From assembly GCF_027213785.1 (NCBI RefSeq), contig NZ_JAPWGO010000006.1:151378-189351 (forward strand): a stretch of 37,974 nt of DNA, given 5' to 3'. The notes below the pieces were generated by a model that had not been told where the DNA came from, did not search any database, and worked only from the letters and a program-made list of their open reading frames with translations. Each line of letters starts with the position of its first letter. Within the stretch, counting starts at the first letter, position 1. This document shows, piece by piece, positions 8,270 through 16,167 of the stretch. This stretch comes from Limimaricola sp. G21655-S1 (GTDB lineage Bacteria > Pseudomonadota > Alphaproteobacteria > Rhodobacterales > Rhodobacteraceae). The translations under genes and the position numbers were made by a program.

Positions 8270-8670
8270 GGGGGTCCTTTCAGGAGAATGCCAATCGGTA
8301 TCGGCTGTTATCCACTGGCATCACCATTATCCACCCTTTGCCCCTACCCGCTTATCAATTCTTTTGGCTTGGGGGTAATTGTGCAATGCGTCGCAAAACA
8401 ATCCCCTGCTTGGGGCAGGCACGGCGCAAATCGCCTTTCCCGCTGTTCCATTTCGTGCCTTTTTCCTTTGAAGGCGCGCGGGGCAGCGGGACAGGTGCCG
8501 CCCTTGGCCATACGACATGCCGTTCGCAGAGCCATCACCCGTGGCACGATGCTTTCATGGGCCGCAGGCCATCCCTCCCCCGCATACACGGGCCATTGCC
8601 GCTTCCCCTCGAGGATCTCGCCCATGCGGCGATCCGCAGCGGGCGCATCCTCGCCCCCACTGGAGCGACG
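8270..8670. promoter_or_regulatory. Upstream region of the H-NS gene with repeated TTATCCAC boxes
   Basis: No gene is seen. TTATCCACT at 8308-8316 and TTATCCACC at 8327-8335 are one mismatch from the DnaA-box consensus TTATCCACA, 19 bases apart and in the same direction; TTATCAATT follows at about 8350. They lie 40-80 bases upstream of the H-NS start codon, so they could be DnaA or other regulator sites. The rest, to 8670, is GC-rich without a convincing frame. Confidence 0.4.
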
Positions 8671-8871
8671 CTACGGGTTGGAAACCGGCGAGGCGGGGCG
8701 CCATGCAAGCGCCTCCGGCCTCTCGAGCGCCGGCTTGGCCCCCGGCGGGGGCCAGAAGACGGGTTCCTGGTACATGCTGCCCTGCCGGCTCTCTCCCAAG
8801 AGGAAGAGCACGCCAATGCAGGCCATGATCAGGATGATGTAAGGGGAGCCCAGCCCGCTGTCTCTCACCAT
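8671..8871 (-). CDS. Possible small single-helix membrane protein
   Basis: A frame of 66 residues from ATG at 8871 (or 72 from TTG at 8889). The N-terminal third is a convincing membrane helix (SPYIILIMACIGVLFLLGE), followed by a Pro/Ala/Glu-rich tail. A GAG lies upstream of the ATG at a usable distance, but there is no strong ribosome site. No family is recognised. A second tiny frame (MALELIRPHRKGG..., about 9010 to 8909, minus) sits just upstream and could be co-transcribed. Neither is certain. Confidence 0.35.
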   Translation of the reverse strand: MVRDSGLGSPYIILIMACIGVLFLLGESRQGSMYQEPVFWPPPGAKPALERPEALAWRPASPVSNP

Positions 8872-8889
8872 GGGAAACGTCTCGTTCAA

Positions 8890-9176
8890 GAAGGGTGCGC
8901 GAGCTCGGTCATCGCTTCACCTCAAGAATGCACGGGAAAGTGGCGATCTTGCGTCGGCCCTGGGAAAACATCCCGCCCTTCCGGTGTGGCCGGATCAACT
9001 CCAGCGCCATGTCCGGGCCCCGGGCGCATCCCCCGTGGCTCCTCGGCGCCGCCGGTGACACCGATCCTTCCCGCGAGCAGGCCCGCCCTGCCCCGGTCAT
9101 CGCCGGAGCGAGGCCCCAGGCGGCGTCTGGCAAGGGCGGCGTCTGGCACAGACCCGGCTCCGGCCCCTTTGCCAGA
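8890..9176. repeat. Downstream flank of the GGDEF-EAL gene with a 14-bp direct repeat
   Basis: GGCGGCGTCTGGCA occurs twice, at 9119-9132 and 9135-9148. Apart from the tiny minus-strand frame ending at 8909 I see no gene here. Confidence 0.4.
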
Positions 9177-11588
9177 TCAACTGATGAGCTGGGGAAGCCG
9201 GGGCTGATCGACCTCGGAGAGATCGGCAGGGCTGATCCCGCCTGTCTCTTGCGCGAAATGGGCAATCGGGGCCGGGGGGCTGCAGAGATAGCCCTGCATG
9301 GCCTCGCACGCTTCCTCGCGCAAAAACGCCAGTTCCGCGCTCGTTTCGACACCTTCGGCCAGCGCCGGAAGCTCGAGACCTCGCGCCAGGCCCAGAACCG
9401 CCCGCAGGATGGCAGCGGCTTCGGGGCTGGTGTCGATGGACCGCACGAGCGACCTGTCGACCTTGATCTTGTCGAACGGAAACGCGCGAAGGGTCGACAG
9501 CGACGAGTAGCCGGTGCCAAAATCGTCCATCGCGATCCTGAGGCCCAGCTTCTTGAGCTTGTTGAGGACCAAAAGCACCGTATCGATGTCCTTGATCATG
9601 CAGGATTCCGTAACCTCCAGCTCGAGGCGCGCGGGGTCGAGGCCGGTATCCCGCAGCACCTTTGCGACCAGCTCCGGCAGACCGCCACGGCTGAGTTGCA
9701 CGGCGGAGACGTTGACGCTGATCGTCAGCGGTGTCTCCCAGCGCGCGGCTTCGGCACAGGCGGTCCGCAGCACCCATTCACCGATCTGGACGATCGCCCC
9801 GCACTCCTCCGCGATCGGGATGAATGCGACCGGCGAGATCGGGCCCTTCGTGCCGTGGTTCCATCGAAGCAGCGCTTCGAACCCGGTGACCTTGCCGGAC
9901 CGAAGGGCCAGCTGGGGCTGATAGACGAGGCTGAGCTCGTTGCGCGAGATGGCATGACGCAGGTCGTTTTCGAACTGGCGCCGGTTGCCCTGGTCCGCGC
10001 CCATGGCCGCCTCGAAGACGCGGTAGGTGCTGCGGCCTTCCGACTTGGCCTCGTAGAGGGCGGCGTCGGCATTGCCCAAGAGCGTCGTGCGATCGGCCCC
10101 GTCTTCCGGGAAGAGCGCGATGCCGATGCTGGCGTCGACGGTGACGGCCGCGGGCAGCTTGTCGCTCGCCCCGCTGAACGCGTCCAGAATGGCTTCGGCC
10201 ATGCGCTGTGCATGCGCAGGGCCGGCGAGATCCGGGAGGATCACGGCGAACTCGTCTCCGCCCAGACGCGCCACCATCTGGTCGGCCTCGAGGAGGCCCG
10301 TGATCTTCTCGGCCACGAACTGCAGCGCCGCGTCGCCCACGAGGTGACCGAAAAGATCATTGATGTCCTTGAAGCCATCGAGATCGATCAGGAAAACCGC
10401 GAAACCCCTGCCCCTCTCGCGATGCGCTTCGAACTCGGCTTCCAGCCGCCGATCGAAGCTCGCACGGTTCGACAGCCTGGTCAGCGGATCATGATGCGCG
10501 AGAAAGCGAATGTCGGCCTCGGCTTTCTTGCGCTCGCGGATGTCGCGCACGGCAAGAACATGGTGCGGCTTGCCGGCATAGACAATGTTGCGACGAAGCA
10601 GCTCGACGGGAATCCTGGTCCCGTTGATCACGCGGAGGGTCGCCTCCAGGGGTTTGTGCGCAGACCCCGCGAGGTGGCCGGAGACCAGCGCCGGAAAGAA
10701 GAACGCGAGCGAACGGCCGACAGGCTCGGATCCGTCGGGGCAGGCAAGCGCGGTGAAGCTGGAGTTGGTCGCAACGATCTCGGTGCCGTTGCACACGATC
10801 AGCCCTTCCACGGCCGCGTCCGCCAGCTCCTGCATGCGCGCCGCCTCTTCGCCGGCGCGCCGCAATTCGCGCAGATCGAGCGCCAGGCCCGCACCCGCGA
10901 AAAGGATGATGAAGATCGAGGCCAGGGCGACGCCGATCGCCATCCAGCCCGCCGGCATCGCCGAGGCCGAGACGATGATGCTCGGATCGGGCATGATCGC
11001 GGCCGCGGCCATGGCGGTGAAGTGATGGCTGCAGATCGCCAGCGTCAGGGCCAGGCCTCCAAGCGCCTTCCACTTGAACGTGTTGGCGTGAAGACCGATC
11101 GGCAGCGCGACCGACCCCAAAAGGCCGCCCAGGGCGATCGAGGCGACGACGAGGGGCACATCCCAGACAACGCGCCCCGCGATCTCGAACGCGGCCATCC
11201 CCGTATAGTGCATGACGGCGATACCGGCGCCAAGGATCGCACCGCCGATCCAGCGCCCGTATCGTACGCCAGGCGACGTGCCGATCGTCAGGCCGACACC
11301 GGTCAGCCCGATCACGGCGATCAGCGAAATGACCGTCAGGGTGATGTCGTAGCCGCTGGGCAGAGCGGGCTGGAACGCCAGCATGGCGATGAAATGCGTG
11401 GCCCAGATACCGAAGCCCGTCGCAACCGCCGCGACAAGGCGCCAGACCCGACGCATCAGGCGGTCGCTGCGCCCGACATGGTGGAGGAGATTGACCGCCG
11501 CGAACGAAGCCACGGCGCAAACGCAAGCCGCCAGAACCACGAGACGAAGATCGTGTTCTGTGACGATGCAAGTGTAGACGGTCAGCAC
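9177..11588 (-). CDS. MHYT-PAS-GGDEF-EAL membrane cyclic-di-GMP enzyme
   Basis: An 803-residue inner-membrane signalling protein that can in principle make and degrade c-di-GMP. Residues 1-235 are a seven-helix MHYT sensor with its three signature repeats (THFIAM near 64, MHYTGM at 126, HHFTAM near 188), thought to bind copper or sense a diatomic gas. A PAS-like segment follows (250-350), then a GGDEF domain with intact GGDEF at 443-447, then an EAL domain with EAL at 571-573, NVSAVQL, DDFGTG (688-693) and EGVE (745-748), so the phosphodiesterase residues are present. The RxxD product-inhibition site before GGDEF is not in place (LEADQMVARLGGDEF). The GTG start gives the family-typical MLTVYTCIVTEHDLRLVVLAA; the ribosome site is weak. 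Net activity cannot be told from sequence; in families of this type EAL activity often dominates. Confidence 0.95.
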   Translation of the reverse strand: MLTVYTCIVTEHDLRLVVLAACVCAVASFAAVNLLHHVGRSDRLMRRVWRLVAAVATGFGIWATHFIAMLAFQPALPSGYDITLTVISLIAVIGLTGVGLTIGTSPGVRYGRWIGGAILGAGIAVMHYTGMAAFEIAGRVVWDVPLVVASIALGGLLGSVALPIGLHANTFKWKALGGLALTLAICSHHFTAMAAAAIMPDPSIIVSASAMPAGWMAIGVALASIFIILFAGAGLALDLRELRRAGEEAARMQELADAAVEGLIVCNGTEIVATNSSFTALACPDGSEPVGRSLAFFFPALVSGHLAGSAHKPLEATLRVINGTRIPVELLRRNIVYAGKPHHVLAVRDIRERKKAEADIRFLAHHDPLTRLSNRASFDRRLEAEFEAHRERGRGFAVFLIDLDGFKDINDLFGHLVGDAALQFVAEKITGLLEADQMVARLGGDEFAVILPDLAGPAHAQRMAEAILDAFSGASDKLPAAVTVDASIGIALFPEDGADRTTLLGNADAALYEAKSEGRSTYRVFEAAMGADQGNRRQFENDLRHAISRNELSLVYQPQLALRSGKVTGFEALLRWNHGTKGPISPVAFIPIAEECGAIVQIGEWVLRTACAEAARWETPLTISVNVSAVQLSRGGLPELVAKVLRDTGLDPARLELEVTESCMIKDIDTVLLVLNKLKKLGLRIAMDDFGTGYSSLSTLRAFPFDKIKVDRSLVRSIDTSPEAAAILRAVLGLARGLELPALAEGVETSAELAFLREEACEAMQGYLCSPPAPIAHFAQETGGISPADLSEVDQPRLPQLIS

Positions 11589-11670
11589 GGATAGTCCGAT
11601 CTGTTGAAGGGCTCGGATGGCGGCGGGGAAACCTATGAGCGTCGCGGCTCCATCTCTGGGAATGGCGGCC

Positions 11671-11704
11671 TGGTTGTGTCGCGAAGTTGGTAGGAATTTG
11701 AAGG
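11671..11704. repeat. IS end-like repeat, copy A
   Basis: A 34-bp sequence starting TGGTTGTGTCGCGAAGTT, about 85% identical to 14430-14463 and in the same orientation. TGTGTCG...GAAGTT...AATTTG resembles IS5-family termini. Here it directly truncates an IS110 transposase fragment. Confidence 0.55.
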
Positions 11705-11874
11705 CAGGCGATGTCCAGACACATCACGCGCCTTCCGGCGAGGGCTGCCGCCACAAGATCGATCTGGCTGCGCCGCAACTGACGCTTGATCAGGACCACG
11801 CCCTCGGCATCGACGCCGTGACGCGGGAAGACCGATTTGGCGCGATCGACGCCGATCGTGGTCGGCTGTCCCAT
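11705..11874 (-). pseudogene. IS110-family transposase, N-terminal fragment
   Basis: Reading leftward from ATG at 11874, residues 1-37 (TIGVDRAKSVFPRHGVDAEG, VLIKRQLRRSQ) match the start of IS110-family DEDD transposases. The first catalytic Asp (GVD) is present, but the protein is cut off after about 55 residues by the IS5-like end at 11671-11704. The upstream flank retains GAAGGGAGCC as a ribosome site. IS110 elements normally encode a ~330-400-residue protein, so this is a relic. Confidence 0.75.
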
Positions 11875-11959
11875 GGATGGCTCCCTTCATGGGTTCAGCG
11901 TGACAGCACTCGATGTGACACCTCGCGAGGCCTCCAGCGGGCCATCCGCTCCTCATTGG

Positions 11960-12175
11960 CAGACCATGCCTCATTGCCGACGAGCAGCGGGCCCGCTGAG
12001 CCCCGATGGGGAGGTTCACGGCCAGCGCTTTCTGGCGTCGGCACAGCATGCTGAAGCCCGGCACCGCCCAGTTCGGCCGATCAGTTGCAAGAGGCTTTCG
12101 ACGAAGCCGGTCGTCTGGCGAAGCGTCATGCCGGATAGCAGCGGTGCTGGAGGTTGTCGCACCCGGCGCGCGGGG
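11960..12175 (-). pseudogene. IS5-family transposase fragment with a frameshift
   Basis: Leftward remnant with GMTLRQTTGFVESLLQLIG in one frame, then NWAVPGFSMLCRRQKALAVNLPIG in the next. This order matches the IS5-family segment FGMALRQTTGFVESLL...LDWAVPDFSTLCRRQKTLAVNIP. A one-base deletion near 12074 (CTGAAC reduced to CGAAC) causes the shift. No catalytic DDE residue remains, and the fragment is replaced by IS110 sequence at its downstream side. Confidence 0.75.
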
Positions 12176-12179
12176 CGTC

Positions 12180-12771
12180 AGCCGACTTCGGAACCCGGAC
12201 GAGATGAGACGCCACCTGATCCTCGTGCGGACCTGGGAGTCCCGCCAGGTCAAGGCCCCCCGAGGTCAAGTGGCCCGGCTCTTCGTGGAACTGTTCGGGT
12301 TTGATCTGCCATTCTCGCCAGATGGAATGCCCTTTCTTACGTCTTTCTCGCTGCCTTGATTTTTTTGGCGAACTACCGTTGTCGCCTGGGCGCTGCCGTG
12401 AAAACTCTGTCTCATAGCGCCATCAACTCAGAGACAGAAACTGTATTACCTATTTCATGGGTTATGCGCTAGGAAGATGCATTGGTCAGCCCGGCTCCAA
12501 GGCCCAGTGACGTCGGCTCCTGTATCACGCATTGACCGCAGCAAAGATTTTTCGGTCGACCGTGGCGACGATGCTCTTGCGTGGCTTGCCAGCCCGACCA
12601 ATACATTCGTCAGCGAGTTCTTTTTACATAATCAGGTCGATCGTTCGCCAGCATCTGCCTTTTTCAGACAATGCGGCCGGACAGTAAAATCAGGGTTGAT
12701 CTGTGCGACCGTGTGCTCGGCGCAGGGCGACGCCTGGATGTCAATGCATCATTCAGGGCTGTGACGTATGT
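12180..12771. other. Intergenic stretch with lower GC, no gene identified
   Basis: Nearly 600 bp between the IS relics and the membrane-protein pair. GC falls from about 12350 onward. CTGTCTC (12407-12413) and GAGACAG (12431-12437) form an inverted repeat with a 17-base loop. A rightward frame at 12477-12764 has partly natural composition, but no start signal or family is recognisable. Confidence 0.35.
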
Positions 12772-13521
12772 TCATTCGCGTTCCGCCGGATCGAAAAAGT
12801 TGACGGACAGGCCCTTCTGCGCAGCATGCTCCAACAGGGCGAGATTCACATACGAAATTCCAACCAGCTCCGCGGTTTCCTCGGCGACAGAAATAAGGAT
12901 ATAGGCAAAATCCATTCCGATGCTCGCCTTGTACACCCCGCCCACCCCCTCGATGACAAGCGCCCCGAACACGAAGATCGTTGCTCCCTTCACCAACTCT
13001 ACCTTCAGGCGTCGCGGGGGGGACATAAGAAACGGAATGGATAGCACACCCAAGACGATAACGACGGGAACACCGACGAAAATCCAGCTTTGTCCGTTGA
13101 GGATGTCGCCGAACAAGGACCAACGCAATTTCTCGTGAATTTGGGCGCTTTCGTCATAGGCCATGGCCAAAAGAACAAGTGAGCTGAATATCCAGTAGGC
13201 GTTGAGCGGCATCTTTCTTATCTTCCTGTAGTAGAAATAATTTAGCACGCAGAGCTGCGATGCGACGAACATGAGAACGATGCTGAGCAATGTCGGGAGA
13301 CTGACTTCGTTGTTCAATATGAATCTATCGGCAAGCTCGTTAACAATCAGGCTGCCACCCCTCTCCCTTATAGCCGACATTGCGACGGAGAGAAGCGCGA
13401 GCAGAGGAATGCCAAGGATGATAAAATATCGCAACCATTGCGGCGAAAACCTCAACTCGGAAGCGTTCGGATTCCTGTCAGGGGCGGAATGTCTGACATC
13501 ACCACCAGGCGGCTCACGCAT
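12772..13521 (-). CDS. Six-helix membrane protein, unknown function (pair member 2)
   Basis: A 249-residue inner-membrane protein with about six predicted helices (starting near 31, 76, 108, 146, 178 and 205). Key residues sit where lumenal or catalytic sites often do: D123-E124...I128-H129-E130 at the end of helix 3 (AYDESAQIHE) and E214-E215-x-A-E-x-x-G221 in helix 6 (VAEETAELVG). The same two motifs are found in the upstream neighbour. Asp/Glu/His inside a membrane resembles enzyme families acting on lipids, such as the CREST hydrolases, but the spacing does not allow assignment. I chose ATG at 13521 because it overlaps the stop of the upstream gene (ATGCGTGA) and has GAG eight bases before it. 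GC is lower than in flanking genes, which suggests acquisition by transfer. Confidence 0.8.
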   Translation of the reverse strand: MREPPGGDVRHSAPDRNPNASELRFSPQWLRYFIILGIPLLALLSVAMSAIRERGGSLIVNELADRFILNNEVSLPTLLSIVLMFVASQLCVLNYFYYRKIRKMPLNAYWIFSSLVLLAMAYDESAQIHEKLRWSLFGDILNGQSWIFVGVPVVIVLGVLSIPFLMSPPRRLKVELVKGATIFVFGALVIEGVGGVYKASIGMDFAYILISVAEETAELVGISYVNLALLEHAAQKGLSVNFFDPAERE

Positions 13522-14191
13522 GAATACATCTCGTAATTGACGCTGCGCCAATCCTGCACAAAAAGATCGCCCAACAAACTGCACCTATGAATTTCGCGCC
13601 GTCCTCGATCAGGATGCGGATATCACCTATCTGTGCCTCAACGAGCCGCTGCCCCGCATCGACGGACAAAGACAACAGGAAGGCAGCCGCGGCGGCCAGA
13701 GCGAACCCCCGTGACTCGCCCCAAAACATCTCCCTGAACAGTATAATTCCTGTCAGGGCAATCGCTCCATAAGCGAGAAAAAGCGGCTTTTCCCCCAGCA
13801 TGAAGTTCTCATGGATAAGAAACAAATCATCCCACGCCAGCAGGGCAGTGAAGCCACCGAAGAATAGAAAGAACCGCAGGTCGGCAACGTCTCTCGACCG
13901 AGATGCGAGAACGGCCCCCGTAAAGAGTGAAACGGCGGCTCCGACCGTCCAGGCCATTACGCCGAGGCTCGAGAGGAACCCGGCATAGCGCGGGATGTTC
14001 CCGATTTGAGTGGGATCCCGAGTAAAGAACCCATAATCCCGGCTGATATATGCCGCCGCCGGCACGATCAGAAGGACGGCGATAAGGGACATGCAAAGCG
14101 TAATACTCGGGAGGTACGCCGTCAGCAGCCGACGCCGGCCACCGGCAGAAATACGCAGGGGCATCTTCGCGGTATCCGGTATTTTACGCAT
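13514..14191 (-). CDS. Six-helix membrane protein, unknown function (pair member 1)
   Basis: A 225-residue membrane protein with a basic N-terminus and about six helices (starting near 27, 76, 104, 136, 162 and 193). It carries D121-D122...I126-H127-E128 (AWDDLFLIHE) at the end of helix 3 and E196-D197-x-A-K200-x-x-G203 (IEDGAKFIG) in helix 6. These match the motifs and helix positions of the downstream neighbour, although overall identity is low, so the two are distant paralogues. ATG at 14191 follows CGGGGCC at a workable distance; TTG one codon upstream is also possible. The stop overlaps the next start by eight bases, which implies translational coupling and probably a heteromeric complex. 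The family is unknown to me. Confidence 0.8.
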   Translation of the reverse strand: MRKIPDTAKMPLRISAGGRRRLLTAYLPSITLCMSLIAVLLIVPAAAYISRDYGFFTRDPTQIGNIPRYAGFLSSLGVMAWTVGAAVSLFTGAVLASRSRDVADLRFFLFFGGFTALLAWDDLFLIHENFMLGEKPLFLAYGAIALTGIILFREMFWGESRGFALAAAAAFLLSLSVDAGQRLVEAQIGDIRILIEDGAKFIGAVCWAIFLCRIGAASITRCIHA

Positions 14192-14599
14192 CAACGGCCC
14201 CGTACAGTGAGCAGGTCCCCTGCTAACCTACATTCGGCCCGCAGGATCGCCCCCACAGCCACACTGAAGCCTTCATGAGGTTCTAACAAGTCATCTGAAG
14301 GCTGGGCTTTTCGTCCCACTCCTCCGATCCGACACGAATTTTACCTTTCCGACCATTTCCAGTTTCGGGGGCGGCGTTGCCCGCATCCCCTCTCTACGTA
14401 AAATCGTCTCCGTCAGCCCTGAGGCGGAGTGGCTGTGTCGTGAAGTTGGAGGAAATTTGAGGGCGGCATAACCGCCGGGTGACTTGCAACCACCCAACCG
14501 GCACCGACAACCGCCAGGGGGATCACGCCTTGAACCAGACCACTGACGGCGCGTGCGTTTCGCTACTGGCGAACGATGACGGCGACGCCCCGCTGACAG
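14192..14599. other. Intergenic stretch carrying an IS end-like repeat
   Basis: No gene is seen. It contains copy B of the IS5-like end (14430-14463) and the promoter side of the leftward membrane-protein pair. GC rises back to the high local value near 14460, so the repeat marks one edge of the lower-GC segment. Confidence 0.4.
14430..14463. repeat. IS end-like repeat, copy B
   Basis: TGGCTGTGTCGTGAAGTTGG and following bases, about 85% identical to 11671-11704 in the same orientation. The two copies enclose the membrane-protein pair and IS relics (about 2.8 kb). Confidence 0.55.
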
Positions 14600-14634
14600 G
14601 ATGGCCGCCCGGGGTGTTTCCCCGGGCGGCCATC
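14600..14634 (-). terminator. Strong hairpin at the end of the mobilisation operon
   Basis: GATGGCCGCCCGGGG (14600-14614) pairs perfectly with CCCCGGGCGGCCATC (14620-14634) around TGTTT. It lies 30 bases after the stop of the leftward operon. No T-run follows on either strand. Confidence 0.6.
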
Positions 14635-14664
14635 GTCTTGCGCACACAGTCCGGTTTCTCTGCG

Positions 14665-15306
14665 TCAATCGGTCCGCAGCGGCAGCCAGCAGAAGTCGCG
14701 CCCCTCACCATCCCGCACGCGCCGAGCCTCCGGGCTGCCGGGTGCGCAGTACGTATCAAGCAGGGCATCCATGTCGCCGTTCTTCGTGATGAGCCCGCTC
14801 CAGGCTCCGAAGTCCTGCCGGGCCACGATCCCCTCCCAGGAGGCCGCCACGGTCAAACCGTGGGCGCGCCCCAGGGAGAACCCGGTGGCGCCGCCAAGGC
14901 CGAGCATGGCGATCATGCCGAGGGCGATCCATGCGGCGCTGGCCCACAGGAGACGCCCCTGGACCCGGTCCATGATCGCCGTCAGGTGCCGCTCGGCCTC
15001 CCCGGCGAACCGGCGTGCCAGGGTCTCGTTGTGCCGCTGCAGCAGCGACAGGCCCGACGAGATTTCGCCCTGGACGGCCTCGCGCACGCTCTTGTGGACT
15101 GCGTTCGCGGCCTGGCGCAGCTGCCGGTGGTCGGCGGCGCTGTCGTAGCGGCTGATCTCCCGCATCGCGATCTCGAGGGCGAAGGGGTCATCGAAGCCGC
15201 AGCCGGCCTGGCTGACCTTGCGGCGGATGCTCCGGGACTGCTCGAAGGTCAGCTTGTAGTTCGCCAGCAGGGCCTCGAGCCGGTTCATGTCGACCTTCAC
15301 GGCCAT
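14665..15306 (-). CDS. Mobilisation-module protein with coiled helices and one membrane segment
   Basis: A 213-residue protein, last gene of a three-gene leftward operon. Residues 1-118 are helical and charged. A single membrane helix lies at about 119-145 (WASAAWIALGMIAMLGLGGATGF), followed by a short C-terminal domain with two cysteines (DTYCAPGS, RDFCWLPL). I chose ATG at 15306 because AGGAG lies eight bases before it; an ATG at 15330 overlaps the stop of the ParA-like gene and would add eight residues. Comparable one-helix proteins next to relaxase and ParA-like genes on plasmids are thought to help DNA transfer, for example by anchoring the relaxosome at the membrane. That role is inferred from context only. 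Confidence 0.7.
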   Translation of the reverse strand: MAVKVDMNRLEALLANYKLTFEQSRSIRRKVSQAGCGFDDPFALEIAMREISRYDSAADHRQLRQAANAVHKSVREAVQGEISSGLSLLQRHNETLARRFAGEAERHLTAIMDRVQGRLLWASAAWIALGMIAMLGLGGATGFSLGRAHGLTVAASWEGIVARQDFGAWSGLITKNGDMDALLDTYCAPGSPEARRVRDGEGRDFCWLPLRTD

Positions 15307-15326
15307 GGTCTTGTCTCCTTCCTGTG

Positions 15327-16154
15327 TCATGCGGGCAGCCCCGCCAGATCCCGCAGGCCCTCTGGCATCTGCGTCTCGAACTGCTCGAGAAAGTTCAGCA
15401 CCCGCTGCTGGTCGGTCAGCTGCAGGCGCGGGTCGCGCACCGCCTGCCGCCAGGGGATCTGCAGGCGCTTGACCAGCTCGGCGGTGCGCGCCTCGATCGC
15501 CGGCAGGCTCGTCTCGATCCCGCCCGCTTCGAGGAACCGCGCCCGCGTCTTGCCGCCGAAGGGCACGCCCGCGGGGTCGCGATCGCCGAACCAGATCGGG
15601 AAGTCGGTATCGCGCGGTGCGGCGCGGCGGTTGAGGATGGCCACGTGGCGGATGTCGAGCGCGCTGTCGCGGTAGGGCGCGCTCAGCTCCCTGTGGATCG
15701 CGAGCGACTCCACGCTGCCCCGGTCCGGCGTGATCATGTGGAAGAACACCAGCGTGATCCCCAGCCGCTCGGCCGTGCGCAGGAAGTTGTGCAGCCCGTC
15801 GCGGTCGTCGAACAGGCGCTGCAGGTCCGCGAGCGAGCCGCCCGCCAGGTCGTGCAGGATCAGCGGCTCGGGGCAGCCCAGCGAGTCGATCAGCGTGGTG
15901 CGGCTGTCGTCGCGGATGTTGTAGGCGACCACGCCGGTGGCGGCGTCCTGCGGATCGCGCAGCCGGCCCGCCGCGTCGCGCGCGGCATGCATCGCCGACA
16001 GCGCCCCGATCGCACCATCGGCATCGAAGGCCGCGACCGGCACCTGCCGGTGGCGCAGGAGGTCGAGCAGGACCGAGGCGAAGAAGCTCTTGCCGGTGCC
16101 GCCCTTGAGGGAGGTGGTCATCGCCAGGACCGGCCGGCGCTTTGCATGCGTCAT
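15327..16154 (-). CDS. ParA/MinD-type ATPase, VirC1-like
   Basis: A 275-residue P-loop ATPase. It has a deviant Walker A (SLKGGTGKS, residues 15-23, with the signature Lys 17 and Lys 22), a DADG segment (44-47) and a Walker B-like HDLAGG (101-106). ParA relatives encoded beside relaxases, such as VirC1 of Agrobacterium, recruit the relaxase-DNA complex to the cell pole and the transfer channel, rather than partitioning the plasmid. No ParB-like gene or centromere repeats are visible beside it, which favours the transfer role. AGGAG lies ten bases before the ATG. The gene starts 13 bases after the upstream HTH gene stops, and its stop overlaps an ATG of the downstream frame. Confidence 0.85.
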   Translation of the reverse strand: MTHAKRRPVLAMTTSLKGGTGKSFFASVLLDLLRHRQVPVAAFDADGAIGALSAMHAARDAAGRLRDPQDAATGVVAYNIRDDSRTTLIDSLGCPEPLILHDLAGGSLADLQRLFDDRDGLHNFLRTAERLGITLVFFHMITPDRGSVESLAIHRELSAPYRDSALDIRHVAILNRRAAPRDTDFPIWFGDRDPAGVPFGGKTRARFLEAGGIETSLPAIEARTAELVKRLQIPWRQAVRDPRLQLTDQQRVLNFLEQFETQMPEGLRDLAGLPA

Positions 16155-16167
16155 GTCGTGGCGCTCC

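Noticed and set aside
8895-11594. An 899-codon plus-strand frame
   Set aside because: Exact antisense of the MHYT-GGDEF-EAL gene, whose motifs are decisive.
10489-11874. A single 461-residue protein starting like an IS110 transposase
   Set aside because: Only the first ~55 residues match IS110; the rest is an out-of-frame shadow of the GGDEF-EAL gene.
14479-15675. A 398-codon plus-strand frame
   Set aside because: Antisense to the ParA-like and membrane-protein genes, with no family similarity.
15327-16154. Plasmid partition parA
   Set aside because: The ATPase is real but no parB or centromere repeats accompany it, and it sits in a relaxase module, so a transfer role is preferred.
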